A DNA stretch of 25,085 bases from positions 1 through 25,085 of the forward strand of contig CAKUOX010000031.1 of the NCBI GenBank assembly GCA_934670175.1, written 5' to 3'. The notes under the pieces were generated by a model. The model had not been told where the DNA came from and did not search any database. It saw nothing but the letters and a program-made list of their open reading frames with translations. Below are positions 17,664 through 25,085 of this stretch, piece after piece. Within the stretch, counting starts at the first letter, position 1, and every line of letters begins with the position of its first letter. The position numbers were made by a program, and so were the translations under genes. The stretch comes from an uncultured Clostridia bacterium (GTDB taxonomy: Bacteria > Bacillota > Clostridia > Christensenellales > Aristaeellaceae).

Positions 17664-19171
17664 AAAACGGACTGTTCTGGCGGCTGTTCAGCGCCATGAT
17701 GGCGGTGCTGCTGGTGACGATCATCCTCTTTACCGCGATCCTCACCAGCGCGCAGCGCAACCGCCTGCAGGATAATTATGAAACCGAGGTGCGCATGCAG
17801 GCGCGCCAGGTGGCAGAATATATGCAGCAGCTCAACAACCTGAGCCTCGTGCGCGGCAATGCCACCATACAGTATCTGGTAAATAAAAAAATCGTGGATA
17901 TTTACGACCGCTACAATGCCGACATCTGGATTGTGAGCTTCGAATCGGGGCGCGTGCAGTACATCGACCGCTCGTGGAACACCTCCGAAAGCATCGCCAC
18001 GGAGGCCGTGCTCGAGCAGCTTGCGCTGATCCAGGCCGGACATGAGATTCGCGCCACGGGACTGTTTGCCGAGCTGGGCGACCATATCGTCACCATCGGC
18101 GTACCGTGGACCTACGGCGGCGATAACGTGGTGGGCGCGGTGCTGCTGCACATACCGGTAGACCGGCTGCATGTGAGCCTGCGCACGGTGCTTTCCCAGG
18201 CGCTGCTGCCCGCGCTGGTGGCGCTGCTGCTGGGCGTGGCGCTCTCGTTCTGGGCGGCGCGCAGCCAGACCCTGCCGATGCGCGAAATCGAACGCGCGGT
18301 GCGCGCCTTCTCGCGCGGCGAGCTGGATCGGCGCGTGACGCTGCACTGCGGCGGTGAGCTGGAGCAGCTTGGCAATTCGATCAACCGCATGGCCTCCGAG
18401 CTGAGCAATATGGAGCAGTCGCGCCGCAGCTTCGTGGCCAACGTTTCCCACGAGCTGCGTTCGCCGATGACGAGCATCAAGGGCTATATTTCCGCCATGC
18501 TTGACGGCACGATCGGCGCAGCGGATCAGGAAAAATATCTGCGCGTGGTGCTGGATGAAACCAACCGGCTCAGCGATCTGGTGCGCGATCTGCTGGATCT
18601 GAGCCGCCTGGAGTCCGGCAAATTCCCAATGACCATCGCGCCGTTCGACGCCAACGAGCTGGTGCGCCGCATTCTAATCGGCTTCGAGGGGCGCATCGAC
18701 GAAAAGGGCATCGACGTAGACGTCCGGCTCGCAGCGGATCCCTGCCGCGCGCTGGGCGATGCGAACCGCATCAATCAGGTGGTGCGCAACCTGGTGGACA
18801 ACGCCGTGAAATTCATGACCGGCGAGGGCAGTGTGCTGACGCTGGAGACCGTTAAGGCCGACAAGTCCATCCTCTTCCGCGTGGCGGACAACGGCCCCGG
18901 CATTGCTCCGGAGGATCAAATGCACATTTTTGACCGCTTCTACAAGGCCGACAAGGCGCACACCGCCGGCATGGGCACGGGGCTGGGGCTGTCTATCTGC
19001 AAAAGCATCATTCAGCAGCATGGCAGTGACATCCGCTTCGAATCGCAGCCCGGGCGAACGGTATTCGAATTTGCGCTGCCCGCCGCGGCAAAGGCGCTGC
19101 CCGAGCAGCCCGCGCGGCTGAGCGCGCCGGAACCCGAAAAGAACGATGAACTAAAAGAAAGGTTGGACTGA
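17660..19171 (+). CDS. Membrane sensor histidine kinase
   Basis: A 503-aa sensor. Transmembrane helix 1 is at about 8-30, an extracytoplasmic domain of about 145 residues follows, and helix 2 is at 177-200. HAMP spans about 201-253. The HisKA domain has the phospho-acceptor H264 in VSHELRSPMTSIKG. The catalytic domain shows the N box NLVDNAVK (about 377-384), G1 VADNGPGIAPED (408-419), F box FDRFYKAD and G2 GTGLGLSICKSI. A 30-residue Pro/Glu-rich tail ends the protein. It overlaps the regulator gene (ATGA). The stimulus is unknown; its pairing with an HtrA-like protease suggests envelope or secretion stress. Confidence 0.95.
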   Translation: MKNGLFWRLFSAMMAVLLVTIILFTAILTSAQRNRLQDNYETEVRMQARQVAEYMQQLNNLSLVRGNATIQYLVNKKIVDIYDRYNADIWIVSFESGRVQYIDRSWNTSESIATEAVLEQLALIQAGHEIRATGLFAELGDHIVTIGVPWTYGGDNVVGAVLLHIPVDRLHVSLRTVLSQALLPALVALLLGVALSFWAARSQTLPMREIERAVRAFSRGELDRRVTLHCGGELEQLGNSINRMASELSNMEQSRRSFVANVSHELRSPMTSIKGYISAMLDGTIGAADQEKYLRVVLDETNRLSDLVRDLLDLSRLESGKFPMTIAPFDANELVRRILIGFEGRIDEKGIDVDVRLAADPCRALGDANRINQVVRNLVDNAVKFMTGEGSVLTLETVKADKSILFRVADNGPGIAPEDQMHIFDRFYKADKAHTAGMGTGLGLSICKSIIQQHGSDIRFESQPGRTVFEFALPAAAKALPEQPARLSAPEPEKNDELKERLD

Positions 19172-19174
19172 CTG

Positions 19175-20272
19175 ATGATGAAGAAGCTCTGCGCGCTGGC
19201 GCTGTGCCTTGCGCTGGCCTTTGGCCTTGCCGCTGCCGAGAGCGCCCCTGGCTACGAAATCGTATATTCCGCAGACAATCCGATCCCCGAAATCGCCGAG
19301 CGCGTGCGTCCCGCAGTGGTGCAGGTGTTCTGCTTTGAGGAGACCTGGGATGCAGTCACCCGCATTGCCGCCACGAACGAGGTAGCTGCCGGTTCCGGCT
19401 GCTACATCCGCAGCGATGCAAACGGCGGTTACATTCTGACCAATAACCACATCGTGGAAAACGGCGAGGTGTTCACGATCCAGTGGCTCAGCGGCGAGGA
19501 AATGGACGCCGAGCTGGTGGGCGCCGACGATGGCACGGACATCGCCGTGCTGCGCTTCTCCGAAGCCGCGCCTGCGGGCGTCTCCCCCATTCCGATGGGC
19601 GATTCGGACAGCCTGCGCATCGGCGAGCTCGCCATCTGCATCGGCAATCCCGGCGACAGCTTGGACGTGCTGCCCGGCACGGTCACTGCAGGCATCATCT
19701 CCGGCCTCGGCCGCGAGGACATCAATGCCAGCAATTTCACCCGCAGCACGCCCGTCATTCAGACCGACGCCGCCATCAACACCGGCAACTCCGGCGGCGC
19801 GCTGCTCAACGCGCGCGGCGAACTGGTGGGCGTGCCGACGCTGAAAATGATGTATTCGGGTACGGCTGTGTTCGAGGGGCTTGGCTTCTGTATCCCGATC
19901 AACACCGTCAAGCGCTATATCGATCAAATTATCGTCAGCGGCGGCGTAACGCGCCCGCGCCTGGGCATCACCGTGGCCGACATCGACGGCCCGGATGAGC
20001 CGATGAAGAAATATCCTCCGGCTGGCGCTCAGGTCTACACGGTGGAAGAAGGCGGCCCCTCGGCGGTGGCCGGACTTCAGGTGAGCGACGTGATCACCGA
20101 GGTCAACGGCGTGCGCGTCATGAATTATATGGCGCTGCTGAAGGAGCTGGATAAGTGCCAGGCGGGCGACAGAGTTGAACTGAAGCTCTACCGCTATTAC
20201 GATAAGGACGGCAACCTGACCGGCGGCTACGAGGAGCTGAACCTCACGGTCAAGCTGGCACTGCTGGACTGA
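19175..20272 (+). CDS. HtrA-like serine protease with PDZ domain (S1C family)
   Basis: A 365-aa exported protease. A cleavable signal peptide (residues 1 to about 21, MMKKLCALALCLALAFGLAA then AE) has no lipobox. The catalytic triad is visible: H92 in ILTNNHIV, D122 in DGTDIAVL, S206 in TGNSGGALLN. A C-terminal PDZ domain (about 260-365) contains GPSAVAGLQVSDVITEVNG. HtrA-type proteases degrade or refold damaged envelope proteins. Unlike most Gram-positive HtrAs it has a signal peptide rather than an uncleaved N-terminal anchor and long linker. It begins 3 bp after the kinase stop; two ATGs are adjacent and the first is used. The pattern parallels CssRS-htrA in Bacillus. Confidence 0.94.
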   Translation: MMKKLCALALCLALAFGLAAAESAPGYEIVYSADNPIPEIAERVRPAVVQVFCFEETWDAVTRIAATNEVAAGSGCYIRSDANGGYILTNNHIVENGEVFTIQWLSGEEMDAELVGADDGTDIAVLRFSEAAPAGVSPIPMGDSDSLRIGELAICIGNPGDSLDVLPGTVTAGIISGLGREDINASNFTRSTPVIQTDAAINTGNSGGALLNARGELVGVPTLKMMYSGTAVFEGLGFCIPINTVKRYIDQIIVSGGVTRPRLGITVADIDGPDEPMKKYPPAGAQVYTVEEGGPSAVAGLQVSDVITEVNGVRVMNYMALLKELDKCQAGDRVELKLYRYYDKDGNLTGGYEELNLTVKLALLD

Positions 20273-20501
20273 AGCATGAGTGATGAAATGACACTCCCGC
20301 GCGCCGAAGTTGCCGCCGCGTCGGAGTGGATTCCCCGTAAGATCAATGTATGAGCCTGTCTCTGGTGATAGATAAACTGGGGATGCCTTCACGAGGATGA
20401 AAGTATCTCGGTTTATCATTACAGCCGGAAAGCGCCGCGAAATACGCTCTGTCCATAGAATATCCCAACCCTGCAAAAGCGCTGAAGCGCCAGCATACGA
20501 A

Positions 20502-20540
20502 AATCCGTCCTCCCTTCCATGCGGAATTGAAGGACGGATT
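20502..20540 (-). terminator. Terminator of the M24-eutH operon
   Basis: AATCCGTCCT (20502-20511) pairs with AGGACGGATT (20531-20540), with inner TTCC/GGAA. On the minus strand, 22 bp after the eutH stop, it ends in GGATTTTCG. The remaining 20273-20501 gap between the convergent htrA-like and eutH genes holds a weaker inverted repeat, GATAAACTG/CGGTTTATC (20371-20379 and 20409-20417), and nothing else clear. Confidence 0.55.
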
Positions 20541-20562
20541 CATCTTTATTCCTGAACTCCCC

Positions 20563-21666
20563 CTAAGATCGATTTACCGCGCACTGTTCGCAGAAGGGCG
20601 CGTTTTTCCTTTTTGTAAATGCAACCGCCAGAATTGCAGCGAGCATCCCGCCGAGCAGCTTCGTCAGCAGCAGCGGCATAAGCATTTGCGGTTCAACGCT
20701 CATCGTGAATCCCAAATGCGCGGCGAGGGCGGAGGCGGCGCAGACCGAAAACGCGGCGTTCATCGTCTGCCCCCGCCGATCCATCTCCTTCATCATCGCG
20801 AGCGCCGGCGTAATGCTCACAAAGCCGACCAGCAGCGCGGCAAGGCTCGAATCTCTCATGCCGAGCTTTCGCCCCAAACGCATCAGCGACTTCGACAGCG
20901 CGCGGCGCAGCAGCTCCGCCGCCGGCAGGCTGCCGAGCATCACGACGCCGATCGAGGACACTGTTTTCATCGCGTCTTCAATCGGCGCGAGGTCTGGAAT
21001 CAGCCGAATATTCACGATATACTGCACCGCGCCTGCGATCAATCCCAATATGGACAGCCAGCGCAGCAGCGCCGCGAACGCGGAAAACGCGCGTATGGAC
21101 TGCTTTGCAAAGAACTTCAGCCCCAACATCAGCAGAACGGAAAACAGCGCCGCCGGCAAGGTCTGAACGACCAGCGTCAACGCGCCAATTCCGCTAACTG
21201 CGCCGCCGATCAACAGCGCGATCGGCAATGTACCAAGCCCGATCAGCATTCCCCGATAGAATCCGGTCGCATCCGAGCCGCGCAGCATTCCCGCGCCCAG
21301 CGGAATCGTATATGTAACCGTGCAGCCAAGCGTCGCCGCCACGAGAATGCCGGCATAGCGCCCGATTGCCGCGTCCTGCGCGAGTGATTTCGCAGTCTGA
21401 TAGCCGCCCATGTCGATCGCCAGAATGCCGCCGAGCATCGCAGGATCCAGCCCCAACGCGCGCCAGAGGGGTGCGAGCGTGGATTCAAGCGCGCTCGAAA
21501 GCAGCGGCGCAAGGCAGAAAATGCCCGCCATCGAAAGCGCTGTCGGCCCCATGAACTTAAATCCTTCCTCAAAACGTTCGCCCAACCCGAAGCGATTGCC
21601 GATCAGAAGATCCAGCCCGCCCAGCACCGCGCCAGCCGCCAGGATCCAAAGGATAACGCGCTCCAT
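20563..21666 (-). CDS. eutH: EutH-family ethanolamine transporter-like protein
   Basis: A 367-aa polytopic membrane protein with about ten hydrophobic helices. Family hallmarks are RFEEGFKFMGPTALSMAG near the N-terminus, LGLDPAMLGGILAIDMGG and GCTVTYTIPLGAGML. EutH proteins help ethanolamine enter the cell, mainly at low pH. No other eut genes (ammonia lyase, microcompartment shells) are in the window, so the substrate may differ. Start ATG 21666 overlaps the stop of the upstream M24 peptidase gene by 4 bp (ATGA), so the two are translationally coupled. An upstream in-frame start at 21789 would lie inside that gene and is rejected. Confidence 0.88.
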   Translation of the reverse strand: MERVILWILAAGAVLGGLDLLIGNRFGLGERFEEGFKFMGPTALSMAGIFCLAPLLSSALESTLAPLWRALGLDPAMLGGILAIDMGGYQTAKSLAQDAAIGRYAGILVAATLGCTVTYTIPLGAGMLRGSDATGFYRGMLIGLGTLPIALLIGGAVSGIGALTLVVQTLPAALFSVLLMLGLKFFAKQSIRAFSAFAALLRWLSILGLIAGAVQYIVNIRLIPDLAPIEDAMKTVSSIGVVMLGSLPAAELLRRALSKSLMRLGRKLGMRDSSLAALLVGFVSITPALAMMKEMDRRGQTMNAAFSVCAASALAAHLGFTMSVEPQMLMPLLLTKLLGGMLAAILAVAFTKRKNAPFCEQCAVNRS

Positions 21667-22916
21667 CACGCTTCTCCCCGCATAACAGCTTCGATATCCT
21701 CGATCGTGCGCGGGATCGCAGCGGACAGGTTTTCGCAGCCGTCCTCCGTGATCAGGCAGTTGTCCTCGAGACGGAAGCCGACGCCCCATCCCTCATGGTA
21801 AACGCCGATATCCACGCAGAAAACCATATTCGGCGCGAGGATTTCCGGACGCTTGACCATGTCGTGCACGTCGTAGCCGATATGATGCGCGCCGCCGTGC
21901 CACATCACCTTACCGATTTCATCCACACTTTTCAAAACGCCAGCCTCGACCAGCTTTTGCGCATTGCAGCGGCGGATCGTCGCGTCCACGTCCTCCATTC
22001 TCATACCGGGACGGATGATCGAGAACATATAATTCGAGGTCGCGAGCACGCATTCATATAGGATCCGCTGGCGCTCGGAGAATTTTCCGTTGCACGGCCA
22101 CGCGCGCGAAACGTCGGTAATCATGCAATCGTACTGCGCGCCGACATCGTTCAGGATCATATCGCCGTCCTGCGCCTGACCGGTGTAGCTGTAATAGTGG
22201 ATGCAGAAATTGTTCTTTCCGCAGGAAATGATGGACGGAAAGCCGGGGCCGTCCGGGCCATGCTGCGAAAGCACGTAATCGAAATCCGCTTTATACTGAT
22301 ACTCATACTTCCCGGGGCGCGATGAGCGCATCATAGCGAGAATGCCTTCGCGCGTGATCGCCTCCGCCTTGCGCAGCGCATCGATCTCGCATGGCTGCTT
22401 AATCAGGCGCAGCGAGCGGAGAATATCTTCCGCATTGCCGATCGCGAGATACGCAAAGTCTTTCTGAACGCGCCTGAGCAGGCGATGCGACGGACGATCG
22501 GGCTGTTCGGGCGTAAACCGATAAAGATCGAGATAGATTTTTCTGTAATTTCCACTGGCCGCGAGTGCGGAAAAATCGCGTTCAAATGCCTGAACGGTGC
22601 GCACGTCGCTTACGCCGGAAACGGCTTCCGCTTCCTCAGGCTTTACGCGAACGCCCGTCCAGCGCTCGGCAAGCGCATCCGGCGGCAAAAGATACAGCCG
22701 CTCCTGAACGCTGCCATCCTGATCCTTCGCGGCAAGCAGCACGGCAGATTTGCATTTCAGTCCCGTCAGATACACGAAATTGCGATCGGCGAAGAAGGGA
22801 TAATACTCGTCGCCGGTCTTCCAAAGCTCTTCTCCCGAAAAAATGACGAGCAGGCTGCCCGCGTCCATGCGCTGATACAGCCGTTCGCGATTGCCGACAT
22901 AATAGGCCCGCTGCAT
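21666..22916 (-). CDS. M24 family Xaa-Pro aminopeptidase-like protein
   Basis: A 416-aa protein with the PepP layout: an aminopeptidase P N-terminal domain (residues 1 to about 150, with YYPFFADRNFVYLTG) and a C-terminal pita-bread domain. Expected metal ligands are D257 (LNDVGAQ), D268 (ITDVSRAW), H344 (HHIGYDVHD) and E384 (RLEDN). The fifth ligand, normally Glu in an EPGxY motif, is Asp (D369 in CVDIGVY). Thus activity may be altered. Family members remove an N-terminal residue before proline; creatinase and other relatives share the fold. GGGAGG lies 8 bp before ATG 22916. It is the first gene of a promoter-driven two-gene operon with eutH. Confidence 0.88.
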   Translation of the reverse strand: MQRAYYVGNRERLYQRMDAGSLLVIFSGEELWKTGDEYYPFFADRNFVYLTGLKCKSAVLLAAKDQDGSVQERLYLLPPDALAERWTGVRVKPEEAEAVSGVSDVRTVQAFERDFSALAASGNYRKIYLDLYRFTPEQPDRPSHRLLRRVQKDFAYLAIGNAEDILRSLRLIKQPCEIDALRKAEAITREGILAMMRSSRPGKYEYQYKADFDYVLSQHGPDGPGFPSIISCGKNNFCIHYYSYTGQAQDGDMILNDVGAQYDCMITDVSRAWPCNGKFSERQRILYECVLATSNYMFSIIRPGMRMEDVDATIRRCNAQKLVEAGVLKSVDEIGKVMWHGGAHHIGYDVHDMVKRPEILAPNMVFCVDIGVYHEGWGVGFRLEDNCLITEDGCENLSAAIPRTIEDIEAVMRGEA

Positions 22917-22949
22917 TTGCAAAACCTCCCGTTTGCATGCGTTTTCTAC

Positions 22950-22978
22950 ATTATATCCGCGAAAAGGTTAAGCCGCAA
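22950..22978 (-). promoter_or_regulatory. Promoter of the M24-eutH operon
   Basis: On the minus strand TTGCGG (22973-22978), 17 bp, perfect TATAAT (22950-22955), 34 bp upstream of the ATG. The boxes overlap the 3' end of the open frame at 22951-23349. Confidence 0.72.
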
Positions 22979-23349
22979 GCGCAAGCGCGCGAGATATTTC
23001 CTGAGGAGCAAAGCATCAGGGGCGGTTTTCTCCCGCCTGTATCATGCTGAATGATTCCCTTATCTGCACACTCAGCACGGCAGGCACGGTATCCGACTCG
23101 GCCAACGAAACCCTTATGGCCGCGCCGAATGCGGAGAGATTTGTTGCAGAATAAACAATTCAACCCAAAACAACAAGCGCCCATGCCGAAGTCATCCTTC
23201 CAGGCATGAGCACTTTTCTTGCGGCTGTAAAGTTTTTTGCTGTCGACCTTTCTGGTCGTGGGTGAGAAGGCCCAGACGGCGCGCTTCTGATTATCCAGTT
23301 CCTTTCGCGCCTTCTTGCTGAGCTTTTCACGAGAGACAAATTTCGCCAT
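22951..23349 (-). CDS. Small basic protein, unknown, with Cys-rich C-terminal extension
   Basis: A frame of 132 aa from ATG 23349. The first ~60 residues are very basic and look like a genuine conserved small protein: MAKFVSREKLSKKARKELD, then RAVWAFSPTTRKVDSKK, then KKSAHAWKDDFGMG. This resembles short clostridial hypothetical proteins that I recall only in outline. The remaining ~70 residues are Cys-rich and low in pattern (for example GACCFGLNCLFCNKS), and the end of the frame lies inside the promoter of the next operon. The true protein may originally have ended near residue 60, with the rest a drifted tail. AAAGGATG lies upstream and a TATAAT-type promoter is at 23368-23397. Confidence 0.55.
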   Translation of the reverse strand: MAKFVSREKLSKKARKELDNQKRAVWAFSPTTRKVDSKKLYSRKKSAHAWKDDFGMGACCFGLNCLFCNKSLRIRRGHKGFVGRVGYRACRAECADKGIIQHDTGGRKPPLMLCSSGNISRACACGLTFSRI

Positions 23350-23367
23350 GAGGTTCACATCCTTTCG

Positions 23368-23397
23368 ATTATAGCGGCAAAAATGCGTAATTCTCAA
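23368..23397 (-). promoter_or_regulatory. Promoter of the small basic protein gene
   Basis: On the minus strand TTGAGA (23392-23397), 18 bp, perfect TATAAT (23368-23373). The predicted leader would be only about 12 nt. Confidence 0.6.
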
Positions 23398-23459
23398 GCA
23401 TTGACGATACGATTGGATAAGCAAATATCTGTCGGCTTAGAGCGGTTTTAAACGTATTC

Positions 23460-23660
23460 TTACCTTAAATCTTTGTCGTTCTTTTTATGCGATTTTATCG
23501 CAAAAGCCGAACCAGCACCCAACAAAGCAGCGATAGCTCCAGCCGTTAACTGGCTTTTGCATTCTTTGCAAACCAGTTTTTCTTTGGCAACGAGCTTCTT
23601 TTGGCATTTGAGGCATCTGACTCCTCGATTTTCCCATCTATCTCGAACAGCGTCAAACAT
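23460..23660 (-). CDS. Zinc-ribbon protein with one membrane helix, unknown function
   Basis: A 66-aa protein. Two CxxC pairs (C16/C19 in RCLKC and C31/C34 in VCKEC) predict a zinc ribbon. A hydrophobic segment (about residues 39-56, TAGAIAALLGAGSAFAI) is followed by a charged tail SHKKNDKDLR. GGAGG lies 9 bp before ATG 23660, which overlaps the end of the upstream 367-aa gene by 8 bp. The tight overlap suggests the two products work together. The frame could start 21 bp earlier, but that is inside the ribosome site. Base composition is lower in GC than the core of the window. Confidence 0.72.
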   Translation of the reverse strand: MFDAVRDRWENRGVRCLKCQKKLVAKEKLVCKECKSQLTAGAIAALLGAGSAFAIKSHKKNDKDLR

Positions 23661-24756
23661 TGATTTCTTCCTCCTGTACATCGTCCAATGAGAGATAATA
23701 AATTGCGTTGTCTCCCGTTTCGTTTGCGTTCAGCAACGGTTTCAGCGTTGTCATTTCTGACTGTATTCTGCCCATTCCATCAATCCAGAAATCCCTGTTT
23801 GCATCAACATAGTGAAAATGAGAATGTACGAGTTGAGCGGCCGAATACCCGTTTGGCAACTGTTTATCGACAAAACGGTCGATCTCATCGCGATAATATA
23901 GGATGCTCTTCTTTGCAAGGCCATTCTTTCCAAGGTAATTGTACAGGTAAGAAAGCAATGCGACGTATTGCGGTATGTATACTATATCCTCGGCGATATA
24001 GTTCAGGTTTCGCTTTGATGCAACAGGAATCCATTTCCTACCTAAAGCCTTGAGGCAATCGTCAAGATCGCCATATAAGCCATTCAATCCGTGGTTTAGG
24101 TCATCAATGGCGCTCATGATGCGCTCGTTTCGTTCATTGTCATTCTGAGCGTTTTTTGCTTCATCAATCTTTTTTACCGCGTCAAAATATGGCGTTTGGA
24201 AATCTCCGCGCCTTTTGAGCGTAGTCAGATATCGAACCCCCGCATCTATACATTCCAGCTGATGGGTGATTTGTTTCAATGCTGCCTGAACAGCAAGGGC
24301 GTTCATGTCCCCTGCGACATGCTTATTACCGCCTGCATATTTCAAAGTGATCTGCTTGATGATCTTGTTGTCCTTGTCCACAACGGCAGCACGCATATTG
24401 CCATCTATTTGTTTGGATTCGGCAACATGATAGATTCCCGACTTTATTTTCTGCAAAACATCCTTTGAAAGCGCACCCATATCGGCAACAAGGGAACCTT
24501 CTGTCTGACGGATCTCTTCTCCGCGCAAGAACGCGCCCGCTGCCTGCAATAAGCCCGGCGTGATATTTAGCAGTTGCTGTGCGTTTGATTGTACTTCTGT
24601 CCGCAGCGCGCTGAAGCACCTCGTGAGAGACGTATTCATCTCGCGGAGATTATGGCAATGCAGGTTTTCCTCTGAGAATATATCAAGCAGCGAATTGTCT
24701 CTGTGGACGATTTTGCCAGACGTTCCGATTGCATCGGCGCTTGTGTCGTTGTTCAC
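23653..24756 (-). CDS. 367-aa protein of unknown function, accessory region
   Basis: I do not recognise this protein. It starts at GTG 24756 with AAGGAGG 9 bp upstream, a strong site. There is no signal peptide or membrane segment. Most of the sequence is mixed helical and charged. A central part (about residues 110-145: SGIYHVAESKQIDG, then RAAVVDKDNKIIKQITLKYAGG) could form beta strands; the C-terminal part has YIPQYVALLSYLYNYLGKNG and HFHYVDANRDFWIDG. No nucleotide-binding, nuclease or toxin motif is visible. Codons are more AT-rich than in the rest of the window, which suggests recent acquisition. It is coupled to the zinc-ribbon gene by an 8-bp overlap. Confidence 0.8.
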   Translation of the reverse strand: MNNDTSADAIGTSGKIVHRDNSLLDIFSEENLHCHNLREMNTSLTRCFSALRTEVQSNAQQLLNITPGLLQAAGAFLRGEEIRQTEGSLVADMGALSKDVLQKIKSGIYHVAESKQIDGNMRAAVVDKDNKIIKQITLKYAGGNKHVAGDMNALAVQAALKQITHQLECIDAGVRYLTTLKRRGDFQTPYFDAVKKIDEAKNAQNDNERNERIMSAIDDLNHGLNGLYGDLDDCLKALGRKWIPVASKRNLNYIAEDIVYIPQYVALLSYLYNYLGKNGLAKKSILYYRDEIDRFVDKQLPNGYSAAQLVHSHFHYVDANRDFWIDGMGRIQSEMTTLKPLLNANETGDNAIYYLSLDDVQEEEINV

Positions 24757-24883
24757 TGCTTACATCCTCCTTATTGAAGGCTTCCCACCCATCCGATGAA
24801 AAGGTGTGCAACCGCCAAAAAACCTCACCATTACATAGCTTTTCACTCAATTTCTATTCTGCACACCATGCCCAAATTCCTGC

Positions 24884-24919
24884 TTGCATACGGGTGTGTA
24901 GTGCATTTTGCATACGGGT
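24884..24919. repeat. Direct repeat in upstream gap
   Basis: TTGCATACGGGT occurs at 24884-24895 and 24908-24919, a 24-bp period. The gap 24757-25070 is otherwise AT-richer than the core and has no gene that I can support. Confidence 0.6.
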
Positions 24920-25012
24920 CTGTTGATCCCAGGTGGTGCATAATCTTAGCGCTATTCAGTTGTCGTCCCCCGCCGTCAACAAATCCTCTTTCTGGCATGG
25001 ATCGACTTTAGG

Positions 25013-25041
25013 TTGCGTCTACACGAGCCAAGTGATATAAT
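25013..25041 (+). promoter_or_regulatory. Promoter of the gene at the right edge
   Basis: TTGCGT (25013-25018), 17 bp, perfect TATAAT (25036-25041). It has the same hexamers and spacing as the rpmB promoter. Confidence 0.75.
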
Positions 25042-25070
25042 GACACTATCACAACAAAGAGGGTGTCATC

Positions 25071-25085
25071 ATGGAGAAATCACAG
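25071..25085 (+). CDS. Start of a gene cut by the window edge
   Basis: ATG 25071 reads MEKSQ before the sequence ends. GAGGGTG lies about 6 bp upstream and a strong promoter at 25013-25041. The product cannot be identified; a transposase or other accessory gene is possible given the AT-rich setting. Confidence 0.55.

Noticed and set aside
20276..20353. 25-codon frame MSDEMTLPRAEV just after the HtrA-like gene
   Set aside because: No ribosome site and no known similarity. The gap also holds only weak inverted repeats.

Overview
The window looks like chromosomal sequence from an endospore-forming, GC-rich member of the Clostridia. Two alpha/beta-type small acid-soluble spore proteins (SASPs) show sporulation. 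Firmicute-typical gene neighbourhoods also fit: rpmB diverging from yloU-fakA with recG downstream, zapA-U32-mutS2, and rsmD-coaD. Codon use is strongly GC-biased, and start sites carry strong GGAGG-type ribosome binding sites. Placement near the Christensenellales or another high-GC gut clostridial group is my inference only.

Layout. 1-76: tRNA-Val(TAC), minus strand. 294-1127: TraX-family membrane protein, plus strand. 1262-2956: minus-strand operon rsmD - coaD - coiled-coil protein. 3117-4223: alanine racemase (alr), minus. 4434-5660: a U32/TrhP-type protein, plus. 5781-6260: two tandem SASP genes, minus. 6435-8441: recG, minus. 8485-8740: a complex palindromic intergenic element. 8838-10872: yloU - fakA, minus. 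11169-11360: rpmB, divergent. 11469-11648: a small Gly-rich membrane protein, minus. 12004-20272: a plus-strand block of zapA - large U32 (DUF3656-like) - mutS2 - response regulator - sensor kinase - HtrA-like protease, with overlapping or closely spaced genes. 20563-22916: a two-gene minus operon of an M24 aminopeptidase-like protein and an EutH-type transporter. 22951-24756: accessory, visibly more AT-rich, with a small basic protein and a two-gene unit of unknown function (a 367-aa protein and a zinc-ribbon/membrane protein). 25071-end: the first codons of another gene with a clear promoter.

How it works together. Most of the window is housekeeping: translation and RNA modification (rpmB, rsmD, U32 proteins, tRNA), CoA and D-alanine synthesis, fatty-acid activation (fakA), division (zapA) and DNA/ribosome maintenance (recG, mutS2). 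The response regulator, kinase and HtrA genes form one unit whose order suggests an envelope or secretion stress response. The least ordinary parts are the palindromic element at 8485-8740, the orphan EutH/M24 pair, and the unknown two-gene unit at 23460-24756. Seven of the ten promoters I could place share a TTGC-type -35 box rather than TTGACA.
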